From Maribacter huludaoensis (lineage in GTDB: Bacteria; Bacteroidota; Bacteroidia; Flavobacteriales; Flavobacteriaceae), in assembly GCF_029350945.1 (NCBI RefSeq), contig NZ_JARKMS010000007.1, forward strand, positions 106,529-170,528: DNA of 64,000 bases, given 5' to 3'. The position numbers and the translations under genes are program-made. Below are positions 26,524 to 35,194 of this stretch, piece after piece (within the stretch, counting starts at the first letter, position 1; each line of letters begins with the position of its first letter). The notes under the pieces were generated by a model, which worked only from the letters and a program-made list of their open reading frames with translations, searched no databases and was not told the origin of the DNA.

Positions 26524-27222
26524 TCACTCCCCTAATGTATTTAAGTACAGCGCCAAAACTAAACCTATTGCGGTAGCTAGACCGGTCCAATATTTATCTT
26601 CTTTATACGCTTTTGGAAATACTTCTAGCGCCAACGAAGCGGCTACTGCTCCACCTGCAAAGCATTTAATGTAGTTTAAATATTTGGTAGATACATTGGC
26701 AAGTAGATAATGCCCCAGTAAAGCGGACGCAGATAATATCAGCGCGGTACCGATCCATAGCCAAAGTATTTTCTTTTTAGAATCGGCATTTTCAGCCATT
26801 TCCTTTGCGCCACCTGCAGCTTCGGGTAAATTGGACAAAAGTATAGATCCGGATAATGCCGCAATGGATAACGGACTTGCACCAATTAAGGAAACTCCCA
26901 ATGCCAAGTTTTCGGGTATTCCGTCTAAGGTGATGGCTGCGAGTAGGCCGCCGCCACTTTGTGAGTTCCATTTTTCCTTTACCAAATAATCTAATACGGT
27001 AAAGGTTATAGCGCCTACAAAGACCGTGGTCAATGCAATAGGTACCGAGTTTTTCTCAAGCGCAGGGTAAATTAGTTCTAATATTGCTGACACTAAAAGC
27101 GCTCCGCCGGCCAGAGCAACTAAAAAACCTTCCAATCTTTTGGACATATTACCGTAAAGTCCCCAAACAGCCCCTAAGATTAGGGCTCCAGAAACTATAA
27201 GAACTACAATAGCCGTCATCAT
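26524..27222 (-). CDS. ZIP-family divalent metal permease
   Basis: 232 residues and about eight membrane helices. The metal path motifs of ZIP transporters are L-D-G-I-P-E-N-L-A-L-G in TM4 (near 99) and S-N-L-P-E-A in TM5 (near 129). The usual TM4 His is replaced (D-G-I-P-E). ZIP proteins import zinc or related metals into the cytoplasm. Substrate cannot be told from sequence. Confidence 0.9.
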   Translation of the reverse strand: MMTAIVVLIVSGALILGAVWGLYGNMSKRLEGFLVALAGGALLVSAILELIYPALEKNSVPIALTTVFVGAITFTVLDYLVKEKWNSQSGGGLLAAITLDGIPENLALGVSLIGASPLSIAALSGSILLSNLPEAAGGAKEMAENADSKKKILWLWIGTALILSASALLGHYLLANVSTKYLNYIKCFAGGAVAASLALEVFPKAYKEDKYWTGLATAIGLVLALYLNTLGE

Positions 27223-27329
27223 AATTTATATATTTAAGCCACTATAAGTATCAATTATGCTATATAAAACTACAGATTATATTTATTCATGGGATAACGC
27301 ACATATGTTCTTTCAATATTTTAATAAGT

Positions 27330-28232
27330 CTATAAACGGTGCGTATCAATACCTAAGGAAATCATACCATCGTACACGGCATTTTTGGCATAGCAGAGTG
27401 TTACTTTTTTAAGATTGGGAAAATGCTTGGCGTCTTCCGCACTTTTAATATCCCAATAATCTTCATCACCATTACCAAAGCGTAGCAAATTCGCATAAAT
27501 TTCGTTTCCGCCATCTTGGTAAATCTCGGTTAAAAGGCCAACCATACTTTTGGGTATTTGAATATCTTTAAAGAATTGTGTTACCTCTGCAATAGGCGCG
27601 TATCCCTCTTCTTCAATAGCTATTTTTCGTTTGTTATACCATTCTGCAAATTCATAAAGTTCAAACTTTGGGTGAAGTACTTCTTGGTTATACATCAGTT
27701 CACCTATAACCGCTAGTTTAAACCCGAAGTCCATAAACTCTATATGCTCTTCTTTTAACGGTTCTAGTATATATTTACCTTTAGGAATTTCTTTTTTAGC
27801 ATCTGTATTGATCCTAAATGAAAGTGCGTATGGTTCCGCTTCATTTTTATAAGTTAGTTTGCCCACTACATATTTAGGGTGCGCAATGTCTAAAAAATCA
27901 CCGAACTGAACATTTTCGTCATTGATGAGAATAGTGCCTGAAAAGTTGTTTTTTGGAGCCAGGTCAAGTTGATGTTTTTTAGAAAAAATAAGACTAAAAC
28001 CATAGATGTGACTATAGCTGCCACAAGAGCAGTATATACCTTCCGTATCCCAACAAATTATCGGACTTTTAGAAAGCTTCGTCTTTCCGGTTCTAGAAGG
28101 TTCGCCAAAGGCATTGACTAAGGTTTCATAGTTGGTAGGAAATTCAATGGCTACATCATTTATTAACAGATGCTCATTTGTGCCAACAATATGTATTGGC
28201 TTTGGTCGGTTTTTTTTAAGGAATGAAAACAT
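27330..28232 (-). CDS. Uncharacterised two-domain protein with a DUF6892-like C-terminus
   Basis: 300 residues, cytoplasmic. The N-terminal part (1-150) includes I-N-D-V-A-I-E-F-P-T-N-Y-E-T-L-V-N-A-F-G-E-P and C-W-D-T-E-G-I-Y. The C-terminal part (about 155-300) starts F-G-F-K-L-A-V-I-G-E-L-M-Y-N and has Y-Q-D-G-G-N-E-I-Y, then G-D-E-D-Y-W-D-I-K-S-A-E-D and F-P-N-L-K-K-V-T-L, which I associate with DUF6892. Proteins of this sort often sit beside polymorphic-toxin immunity genes, but no function is established. Confidence 0.72.
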   Translation of the reverse strand: MFSFLKKNRPKPIHIVGTNEHLLINDVAIEFPTNYETLVNAFGEPSRTGKTKLSKSPIICWDTEGIYCSCGSYSHIYGFSLIFSKKHQLDLAPKNNFSGTILINDENVQFGDFLDIAHPKYVVGKLTYKNEAEPYALSFRINTDAKKEIPKGKYILEPLKEEHIEFMDFGFKLAVIGELMYNQEVLHPKFELYEFAEWYNKRKIAIEEEGYAPIAEVTQFFKDIQIPKSMVGLLTEIYQDGGNEIYANLLRFGNGDEDYWDIKSAEDAKHFPNLKKVTLCYAKNAVYDGMISLGIDTHRL

Positions 28233-28454
28233 GTGTTATTTGAATTCTAGGCAGGCATTAGAAATAGATTTTTTAGAAGCCGTTGATCTATTGCGTAATG
28301 TACTAAATTATTAGTTTGCCCTTTTAACTTTTGGTGCCAAAAGCATTAACTAATATTTCTGTTCTTTTAAGTTAACAGTGTGAATTTGAATTTGGGCTAG
28401 GATGATGGGTGTGTTTTCAATTAGGTGATTTGTAAGTTGCAAATGGGGGGAGAT

Positions 28455-29258
28455 TTACTTTGGGTTTGTACCGTTTCTAGGATCCTGTTTAAGCACCTTG
28501 GCGGTAGTTCGATAAAAGGTAGGGGAGTAAGAATAAAATTCATGAGGTTGCTCAAAAAAGGTCTCTAACGTAATGGCAAAAAGTTCCATTAGATTAGTGC
28601 CGCCATAATCCCTGAATATGGTGTATTTGCCCTCACGGATAAGTGGTAGTTTCGTAGTTGCCAGTTCTTTCCAGGAGTTAAGATCTGCATCATTGAATAT
28701 CTTTGAAAAGTAGGAGCCCTTAACATGCTCTATAATCAAACAATGACTGAATTCGTGTATGGCAATATTCAACCCATCATTAGTGATTATGAATCCTTTT
28801 TCTACGGCAGGCCAAGACATGTTTACTTGCTTGGTCACTGTATTTACATCGCCATCGTATAAAACATCTCTACCTTTATATGCATATGAAGACGGGGTGA
28901 CGAATACTGTTTTAAAGATATTCAATACATCTTGTTTTAACCCAAATGTTATTTCAACAAAAGCACTTGAAATAACCAGTTTCATTTCTGTAGTAAGTTT
29001 AAAACCTTCCTTAGAACCAAAATTTGTGGTATTCAAAAATAGTAAGGTTCTAATTACGAACGACTGTTGGTGCTTTTTTGATAAAGCGGTATAATACGAG
29101 TTCCACTTGCTGAGTACCTCATGGCATTCATGCTTGCTGCTGGATCTAAGAAAAAGATTGAAGAAGGTATGTTTTAAGTTCAAGTAACTGATTTGATTTG
29201 GGCTATGGTTTTTTATTGGTGTGTAGCGAAAAGCTGCGGTAAAATTAGTATTATTCAT
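28455..29258 (-). CDS. MtfA-like zinc metallopeptidase (M90 family)
   Basis: 267 residues from the ATG at 29258, which overlaps the upstream gene's end by eight bases. The gluzincin motif H-E-F-S-H (168-172) and E-L-F-A-I-T-L-E-T-F-F-E-Q-P (third ligand probably E232) match MtfA. In E. coli, MtfA is an aminopeptidase-type protein that binds the Mlc repressor. Upstream W-P-A-V-E-K-G-F fits the family's strand. No partner repressor is visible here. Confidence 0.88.
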   Translation of the reverse strand: MNNTNFTAAFRYTPIKNHSPNQISYLNLKHTFFNLFLRSSSKHECHEVLSKWNSYYTALSKKHQQSFVIRTLLFLNTTNFGSKEGFKLTTEMKLVISSAFVEITFGLKQDVLNIFKTVFVTPSSYAYKGRDVLYDGDVNTVTKQVNMSWPAVEKGFIITNDGLNIAIHEFSHCLIIEHVKGSYFSKIFNDADLNSWKELATTKLPLIREGKYTIFRDYGGTNLMELFAITLETFFEQPHEFYSYSPTFYRTTAKVLKQDPRNGTNPK

Positions 29259-29739
29259 TGATAACAACACTACCTATAAGCTCATTTTCAGTGGGATTTT
29301 CAAACCAAGTTTCCATAAAGTTAAAATTCTCTTTGGTGACCTCAAACTCAAAAGTTGCTCCTTTTTCGGTGTTACGCTGTTGTACGCGCTGCCATCTGGT
29401 TTCTTTGGAAATATTTAAGTAGTGAAGCGTAATGTTAAAACCCTGAGATGCTGCAAATGCCCGAAATTTCTCTCTATGTTCAAATTTTGATAGCCCTAGG
29501 TCTAAAATAGAATCGGTGCCGGACTGTTCTAATTGCGCTACCACGTTCAATATCATTTTTTCAGCTCGCTCAATACGTTTTAAAAACCATTCAAGTCCGT
29601 CCGTTTCGGTTTTGTCAGGTAGAAATAGGGTATTGTTCCAAGTGTCTATAGAGAAAATTACACCTTTGGTTTTCTTTTTCAGTTCGTTTGAATAGGTAGT
29701 TTTACCAGATCCGGTATTTCCTACAATGAGGTGTAGCAT
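29251..29739 (-). CDS. P-loop kinase-like ATP-binding protein (AAA_33 type)
   Basis: 162 residues. Walker A is G-N-T-G-S-G-K-T-T (7-15). I-L-D-L-G-L-S-K-F-E-H-R is a Walker B-like strand, and W-Q-R-V-Q-Q-R-N is a lid-type Arg helix. This is the layout of small zeta-toxin/kinase-like P-loop proteins that phosphorylate small molecules or nucleic acid ends. Substrate is unknown. The MtfA-like gene begins inside its 3' end. Confidence 0.85.
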   Translation of the reverse strand: MLHLIVGNTGSGKTTYSNELKKKTKGVIFSIDTWNNTLFLPDKTETDGLEWFLKRIERAEKMILNVVAQLEQSGTDSILDLGLSKFEHREKFRAFAASQGFNITLHYLNISKETRWQRVQQRNTEKGATFEFEVTKENFNFMETWFENPTENELIGSVVINE

Positions 29740-29772
29740 GGTTTATACTAAAAATCTAATTATAAAAATTTT

Positions 29773-30288
29773 CTACTGAACACTAAAACTCTTCTCAAGT
29801 AAATCAAACCCTGGCTTGTTGGTGGCTTGGTCTTCAATAGCTTGTTGTATTAGAATGGCAAAAGTTTTATTCCCTTTATGAAAGAAGTGAATATTGCCTT
29901 CATGGTCTAAGCCTAGAATACTTGCGGAAAATCTTATGGAAGATGTATCAATGTTGTTATAATTATTGTCAACGGCATCTTCAAATTGAATATTAGAATT
30001 TCTATAGATAATATTATTCTCCAATTCATCTTGAAAAATATATGCCCATTCATCAAGGTCAATTTCACCATTAAGCCATGTCATGGTAATAATACCACTA
30101 GAATCAAAACCATCTTTTTCTATAGATAGGTAATACCCTTGGTCATCTATATTCTCTTGATCCGTAATGCCCCAACCCGCAGGACTGGTCATTACTACAC
30201 CGTCTCTTTCAAATTTTGCAGGTTTACTTTCGCTACAAGAAGTTAAGAGTAAAAATATAGAGGCTAATACCAGTAATGGTGTTTTCAT
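29773..30288 (-). CDS. Lipoprotein of unknown function, PsbP/DUF1795-like
   Basis: 171 residues from the ATG at 30288, where the lipobox L-L-T-S-C-S (C18) is properly placed; an upstream ATG at 30375 would push it too far in. The body has F-E-R-D-G-V-V-M-T-S-P-A-G-W, I-T-M-T-W-L and a closing L-E-K-S-F-S-V, a fold pattern resembling PsbP-like or DUF1795 proteins. It is probably a periplasm-facing lipoprotein. It is separated from the next gene by 260 bases of A+T-rich DNA. Confidence 0.78.
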   Translation of the reverse strand: MKTPLLVLASIFLLLTSCSESKPAKFERDGVVMTSPAGWGITDQENIDDQGYYLSIEKDGFDSSGIITMTWLNGEIDLDEWAYIFQDELENNIIYRNSNIQFEDAVDNNYNNIDTSSIRFSASILGLDHEGNIHFFHKGNKTFAILIQQAIEDQATNKPGFDLLEKSFSVQ

Positions 30289-30548
30289 GTGGTTTGGTTT
30301 GAGGAAAAAAAAATGTGTCAGAAAGACTAACGGAAATGTTTTGTTAAAATTTCCTTTTGCCTTTAAAATAATCACAAAACCAAATCATTAGCATGAAAAC
30401 AGCAATGGTGAACTAGTTAAAATTTGAATATTCAGCAGATAATTTAAAATAGGTTTAATACTAAAATTTGAAAAGCCTTTTTTTATTTTTTAAATCAAAA
30501 TTTAATTAAATTGACCAGGTGTTTTAATGTAACAAGAGTTTGTTATTT

Positions 30549-30833
30549 CTATTTTAACCCGTCACGTATTTTTACAAGTTCTTTTTGTAGATCACCCATG
30601 TCAAATAAAACGAAAGCATTATACGTCAATGTAACTTCAGTGCTATTTTCATTAAATTTAATTGTTAGATTTTTGGGCAGATATTTACCTGTAATAGTAA
30701 TTATAGTACCAGGTTATTTTAATTTAAGGTTATTCTTATCTTTTTCAAATATCTGAAAACCGTACTCTCTTAAATATAAAATAGCTTTTTCTTTCTCTAA
30801 AGCCTGATTGATGGTTAATGTTTTTCCTTTCAT
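30549..30833 (-). pseudogene. Broken small protein gene, one internal stop
   Basis: From the ATG at 30833 the frame reads 39 codons (M-K-G-K-T-L-T-I-N-Q-A-L-E-K-E-K-A-I-L-Y..., ending N-N-L-K-L-K), then TAA at 30714-30716. The same frame continues for 54 more sensible codons (P-G-T-I-I-T-I-T-G-K-Y-L-P, then V-T-L-T-Y-N-A-F-V-L-F-D-M-G-D-L-Q-K-E-L) to TAG at 30549. The continuation is protein-like in residue choice, so I read it as a 94-codon gene with a nonsense mutation. It starts 37 bases after the TlpA-like gene. The family is not recognised. Confidence 0.65.
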
Positions 30834-30870
30834 AATAATTAATTCTTTTAAAAGAGATTTTTTTTAGGAT

Positions 30871-31722
30871 TTACATAGGTGCAGGAGGTGCAGGAGGTGG
30901 TGGCGAACCTACATTCTTGTTTGTAGTTAATAAGTCACCATTATTTATAAAAGAAATTAGTTCGGTTACTTTACTAACTATTTTTTCAATGTTACCATTT
31001 TCATTGACGACAATATGGGTGGGATATGTATTTATAGAAAGTTTGTTTTCAATAAAATCTTCTTGGTTAGGTACAGTATTATATTTAAAAACTTTTTTAG
31101 ATAGAAATTTGTCTAAAGCAACTTTGTTATCAAGCGCCAAACTTATAAATTCAACATCTTCTCTTTTTGAATATTCGTCGGCGAAGTTATTCAGCTCAGG
31201 AAATTCCGCTATACAAGGTTTACAATTAATGAACCAACATTTGAATATTAATGTTTTTCCTTTGGTATTATCATTGGTGTAAATTTTTCCGTTTAAATCG
31301 GTAAAATTGAAATCAGGAAATGGAGTTCCTTCCATTCTATATTTTGAATAAATTTTTTCAGAAGCAAGTTTTACGGTTTTTGAAATCTGTTTATCTGCTG
31401 AGCTAGATAATTTGTAGAGTTGGTACTGCTTTACATTGTCTGGAGCAACAAGTTTTACGGCAATATAATCGCCAGTAGTTAAAGATGTTAGAAAATCGTC
31501 TTTACTGATGGTTTCAGATTTATCGTTTATCGCAATAAATTCTGAGGATAAAAGAATGTTATTTTCATGATATGTCCACCACTTTATAAAATCGGATTCT
31601 AAAATAGTTACATCTACATCTAATTTGGGTGTTCCATTTTCAACATTTGTTTTTTGCGGAGTTTTATTTTCCTTGCAAGATGTTAAACCAATAACTAGTA
31701 ATAGAATTAGTAGATTTTTCAT
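30871..31722 (-). CDS. TlpA/ResA-type thioredoxin-like lipoprotein with a proline-rich tail
   Basis: 283 residues. Lipobox L-T-S-C (C16). The C-terminal half is a thioredoxin-like domain: F-P-D-F-N-F-T-D-L-N-G-K, then L-I-F-K-C-W-F-I-N-C-K-P-C (C167 and C170), E-F-P-E-L-N, and the cis-Pro in T-Y-P-T-H. It probably reduces or exchanges disulfides in the periplasm. The end, P-P-P-P-A-P-P-A-P-M, is an odd Pro/Ala tail coded by GGAGGTGCA-like repeats on the plus strand. The broken small gene follows 37 bases later. Confidence 0.88.
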   Translation of the reverse strand: MKNLLILLLVIGLTSCKENKTPQKTNVENGTPKLDVDVTILESDFIKWWTYHENNILLSSEFIAINDKSETISKDDFLTSLTTGDYIAVKLVAPDNVKQYQLYKLSSSADKQISKTVKLASEKIYSKYRMEGTPFPDFNFTDLNGKIYTNDNTKGKTLIFKCWFINCKPCIAEFPELNNFADEYSKREDVEFISLALDNKVALDKFLSKKVFKYNTVPNQEDFIENKLSINTYPTHIVVNENGNIEKIVSKVTELISFINNGDLLTTNKNVGSPPPPAPPAPM

Positions 31723-31960
31723 AGATATAATCTGGTTTATAGAGAAGCTTAATTGGTGTATGTGCTATTAAAATGATTTTATACCCGCATAATTTAAGTA
31801 TATTATATCAGGTTTGTAAATAAAATCTTACCAATTGGTCTTTTTGGTATTGGGAATATGGTTTTGTCCAATACTATCTATGAAAACGTAAGTATGAAAT
31901 TTTGTCTGTCCTAGCTTCTTTTAAAATTTTAAGTTTATCAATAAGTATGGTCGGTATTAA

Positions 31961-32419
31961 TTACTTATTCGCCTCTTTAGCCTGCTCTTCTAAATCGGCA
32001 ATATTTTTAAATTTTTGAAACGGCAATTCTTTGTTGGTCGCTTTTATCTTTGCAACTAAATCAAGAATTAAATCTAAAGGTTTGGCTTCATAGCCGAACA
32101 TATTTTGATCAAACCCAATACCTGCAAGTATACCGTCATTTTCCATGCCTACGCCCCAATTCTCTATAAAATCAACTAATGCAATTTCAGTAATTATATA
32201 ATTGGCCCAATGGTTTATAGTGCAAGATTTTGCTCTTTCACCTTCTGCCCAAAAGCACAAAATGTCTACAGGCCTGCCTTGTTCATTTTCATAATGGGCA
32301 GAGGCAGAGGTGGCAAACCCATCTTGGTTTTGTAGCGCATATACAACGTCTGTTTTACAAACTGTCTGTATAAATCTTTTGTACCTGTTTTTAATTAAAT
32401 CGGAGCCTTGTTGTTCCAT
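31961..32419 (-). CDS. DUF2750 family protein, copy 1
   Basis: 152 residues, cytoplasmic. It shows N-R-Y-K-R-F-I near the start, C-F-W-A-E-G-E-R-A, the I-A-L-V-D-F-I-E-N-W strand-helix and G-M-E-N-D-G-I-L-A-G followed by F-D-Q-N-M-F-G-Y-E-A, all DUF2750 features. A closely related gene is at 43471-43926. DUF2750 proteins are often found in toxin-immunity type regions, but no role is proven. TAACG stands 27 bases before its start codon. Confidence 0.83.
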   Translation of the reverse strand: MEQQGSDLIKNRYKRFIQTVCKTDVVYALQNQDGFATSASAHYENEQGRPVDILCFWAEGERAKSCTINHWANYIITEIALVDFIENWGVGMENDGILAGIGFDQNMFGYEAKPLDLILDLVAKIKATNKELPFQKFKNIADLEEQAKEANK

Positions 32420-32456
32420 GTTTTGTTTTTGAGGGAAGTAAGTATAACGTTAGTTT

Positions 32457-33122
32457 TTATTTATCGAATTGAAAGTAAAGTATTGTTGACCAATTGTCAA
32501 TGCCTAAGAGCGATCTTTTTTCAGCTTGTTTATTTGCTATAGCTTTCTTAATAGGTGCTTTTTCTGTCTCTGACAATACAGGTACTGATTTTTTGAACCA
32601 ACTTTTCTTTGTCATCTGATCTCTTTGGGATACCAAAGCCGTTATTTCTTTATTTAAGGATTCTACCTGTTTTATGAAGCTTTCAATAGTTTTTTCTATT
32701 TGCGTAACTTCATTAAATACTTCAAGGTTTTGTTCTTCAAATGGTTCATTTCCCATTTCATACAATTCACCACCTTCAAGAAAGAAGTATTTTAAATCGA
32801 ATTTGTTGTCGTTGAAAAACTGTTTTGTTTTTTCAATTTCAGATTTAAGATACTCGGGTTCAAATAAATTTAAGGTTTGCAATCTGTCCAAGAATTTAAA
32901 TAGACTGTCCTTCCCTTTTTTGGCGTCTCCACTTATGGTTATTGGGTGTTCGTAATCCCATAGAACAGATTTGCTATTTAGTGTATCGTTGCTTAGTAAT
33001 ATCTTGTAAGACAACGGAATTTCATAAGCGTATTCAGAAACGCTTAATACAGAGTCTTCTGGAGTTTTTGCTCTATCTAGTCTATTGAAATCAAGATTGT
33101 ATAGGTAACTTCTATTTGCCAT
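32457..33122 (-). CDS. Uncharacterised protein (starts MANRSYLY)
   Basis: 221 residues, cytoplasmic. The start M-A-N-R-S-Y-L-Y-N-L is shared by a group of uncharacterised bacterial proteins. The middle (about 135-165) is a coiled coil with repeated Glu/Lys, followed by a basic stretch K-S-W-F-K-K-S. The C-terminus N-W-S-T-I-L-Y-F-Q-F is hydrophobic. No catalytic motif is visible. Unit spacing (TAACG 27 bases upstream of the start) matches its neighbours, which suggests the same kind of cassette. Confidence 0.7.
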   Translation of the reverse strand: MANRSYLYNLDFNRLDRAKTPEDSVLSVSEYAYEIPLSYKILLSNDTLNSKSVLWDYEHPITISGDAKKGKDSLFKFLDRLQTLNLFEPEYLKSEIEKTKQFFNDNKFDLKYFFLEGGELYEMGNEPFEEQNLEVFNEVTQIEKTIESFIKQVESLNKEITALVSQRDQMTKKSWFKKSVPVLSETEKAPIKKAIANKQAEKRSLLGIDNWSTILYFQFDK

Positions 33123-33208
33123 TTTTAATACTTTTTTTGAATTATAGCTAACGTGTTTGGGAATGATTAATTATTTTAAATAGTATTTTCTAAGATTAGC
33201 CGGTGAAT

Positions 33209-33712
33209 TTAGGGAGTACAAAATGAACTTAAGAATTGATAAATTCCATTTTTTAAACTTTTATGTAAGTTACCTTTTTTAGTACCATGCCAATAAACTG
33301 TGTTTGTGCCAGTAATAAGAAATTCCTTGTCTTCGACTTTAAAGCTTAAATCGGTATTCATTATAGCATCAGCAGTTCTAAAGTGCCATTCAATTCGTTC
33401 AATTTTAACAATTACGTTTACCACATTATCATTAGGAAAGCCAAAAGAGTTTTTTACACTTAGATTGGTGCTCATATTTTGTTGTAATTCCTCAATTGCG
33501 GCTACAAATGTTGATTCATAATCAGGAATTTTTGATTCACCAATACTTGGTCCTGTTTTCTCAATTTTAGCATAATTACTTTCATTGTCGAAAGTGAATT
33601 CAAATGATTTACTGCAATCTAAATTAGAAGCTAATTTGTTTATTTTTTTGTGGGAAGAACAACTGGTAATTAATAGGATAGATATAGAATATAGAAAAGA
33701 TTTTAATTTCAT
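33209..33712 (-). CDS. Lipoprotein of unknown function
   Basis: 167 residues. Lipobox I-T-S-C-S-S (C18). The body contains mixed alpha/beta segments such as V-V-N-V-I-V-K-I-E-R-I-E-W-H-F and ends N-G-I-Y-Q-F-L-S-S-F. No known family is recognised. TAACG stands 27 bases upstream of the start codon, as for the two preceding genes. Confidence 0.7.
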   Translation of the reverse strand: MKLKSFLYSISILLITSCSSHKKINKLASNLDCSKSFEFTFDNESNYAKIEKTGPSIGESKIPDYESTFVAAIEELQQNMSTNLSVKNSFGFPNDNVVNVIVKIERIEWHFRTADAIMNTDLSFKVEDKEFLITGTNTVYWHGTKKGNLHKSLKNGIYQFLSSFCTP

Positions 33713-33803
33713 TATGTGTAAGTGCTATTTAGATTTTATAACGTATTAATAAAGGATTAGTTGTCCTTAAAAAATGGAAATCAAAAAGGTTCAAAATTAT
33801 TTC

Positions 33804-34286
33804 TTACCGCAGATTTTTATTGGTACTGTAATTATCTTCGTTTAGTATGTTACGTATAACGGTTCTAGTTCTAAAAGCTATTACAAGTCCAATTGTAAAT
33901 GTTTTTATAGTAGTACAAAATATAAATGCAATAAAAGGTAAGACAAAAAAACCGAACTCATTTTCTTGGTTGAAGGAAGCAATAGCAGAAAAAACTGTCC
34001 AAATAACTAAGTTGATTAGTAGCGAATACTTAAATGACGTTAGCAATAGTGAGTTTCCTTTTTCTATACTTTTTTGAGCTAAAATACCGCCAAACCATAG
34101 TGCAATTATAAAAGATATGACAAGTCCAACTATAGATTTGCCATATAAACTCAATATTATAAAGCTTAATAGACCTTCTCCCGATAAAAGAGGAGGAAGT
34201 ATAATTGTAGAAGCAATAAATAAAAGTCCAATTGGGAGGCCAATTATGTAAGAAGTCAAAACGCTTTTTCCTAAGGATTTCTTCAT
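33804..34286 (-). CDS. Four-helix membrane protein, function unknown
   Basis: 160 residues, four predicted membrane spans (about 13-35, 45-65, 84-105, 115-140), short charged tails and no visible motif. It differs from neighbouring genes in having no (T/C)AACG within 50 bases of its start. It is bounded by A+T-rich spacers of 90 and 173 bases. Confidence 0.65.
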   Translation of the reverse strand: MKKSLGKSVLTSYIIGLPIGLLFIASTIILPPLLSGEGLLSFIILSLYGKSIVGLVISFIIALWFGGILAQKSIEKGNSLLLTSFKYSLLINLVIWTVFSAIASFNQENEFGFFVLPFIAFIFCTTIKTFTIGLVIAFRTRTVIRNILNEDNYSTNKNLR

Positions 34287-34459
34287 TAATAGTCTAATTT
34301 ATCCTATTACTGCTAATGGCTCATTAAAAGGAAAGTTACTTTATAAATTAGGGACAACGTTTCGGATTAAATTCAAACCTCATTTTTAATTTGCGTATTA
34401 ATTTAGGATTGGTCCAACGGATTAAAAATAAGATTATCCACAGCTCCTTACTAGAATTT

Positions 34460-35038
34460 TCAACGTAATAATTCGGTCAAATATACAGTTACGAAAATCC
34501 AGCCCAAATATAATGCAGTATAGGTTAGCGAATAGATAGCAGAAATTCCAATATCTCCTTTTGTTTTCGGTGATTTTGAAAACACCAATCTTAAGGCTCT
34601 AAAAAACACCCAGTAAAGCATCGCTAATATTATAGAAATAGAAACCCAAAAAAAAGCTTCTAATAAAATTAGAAGTACAAAAATCAATATCGACATTCCT
34701 ATCCAGAGTACTATTGACATTATAAATCCGCCAATTCCATCTCCAGCTTCAATACTAGGTAAATTGGGCGTGGTGCCAGCGTTGGTGATAAATTCTCCAG
34801 TTTTAAAATCGCGAAACTTTGGAAAGTCATCTTTTAATCCAATTCCGCTATACAATCCGTAAGTCATAAACAGAAAAAGTACAGTCCCAATTATTGATAG
34901 GGACAAGTAAAGATTTGAAGTTACCGTACGGTTATAATTTTCGCCAGTCAAATAAACGGTAAGTATCGTAATTCCTATTACAACTAAGGAAACTATAAAA
35001 ACTGATTTTCCTTTTAGATATGTTTTTTGTGCTTTCAA
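34460..35038 (-). CDS. Multi-span membrane protein, function unknown
   Basis: 192 residues. Membrane helices are predicted at about 14-30, 42-62, 100-130 (long, Leu/Ile-rich), 132-148 and 168-190. A soluble loop (63-98) carries F-P-K-F-R-D-F-K-T-G-E-F-I-T-N-A-G-T. No known family is recognised. CAACG stands 20 bases before the start. Confidence 0.65.
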   Translation of the reverse strand: MKAQKTYLKGKSVFIVSLVVIGITILTVYLTGENYNRTVTSNLYLSLSIIGTVLFLFMTYGLYSGIGLKDDFPKFRDFKTGEFITNAGTTPNLPSIEAGDGIGGFIMSIVLWIGMSILIFVLLILLEAFFWVSISIILAMLYWVFFRALRLVFSKSPKTKGDIGISAIYSLTYTALYLGWIFVTVYLTELLR

Positions 35039-35194
35039 ATATTATTCAAATATTGGTCAACGTTATCTTTTAGAAGAAGTTGCATATTTGTGCTCGTCAA
35101 CTTTATAGTATTATACTAACCTATAGTTATTTTTATACTTGCGCTTTATCATTTAAGCCGCTACAAACTATATTTTGTTTTAGGGGTGGTTACT

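Noticed and set aside
28240..28320. Short plus-strand frame reading Q-A-L-E-I-D-F-L-E-A-V-D-L-L
   Set aside because: Protein-like, but only about 27 codons, next to a minus-strand gene start and without any supporting signal; possibly a remnant.
30511..30756. 81-codon plus-strand frame
   Set aside because: It lies opposite the better-supported broken minus-strand gene at 30549-30833 and has no start context.
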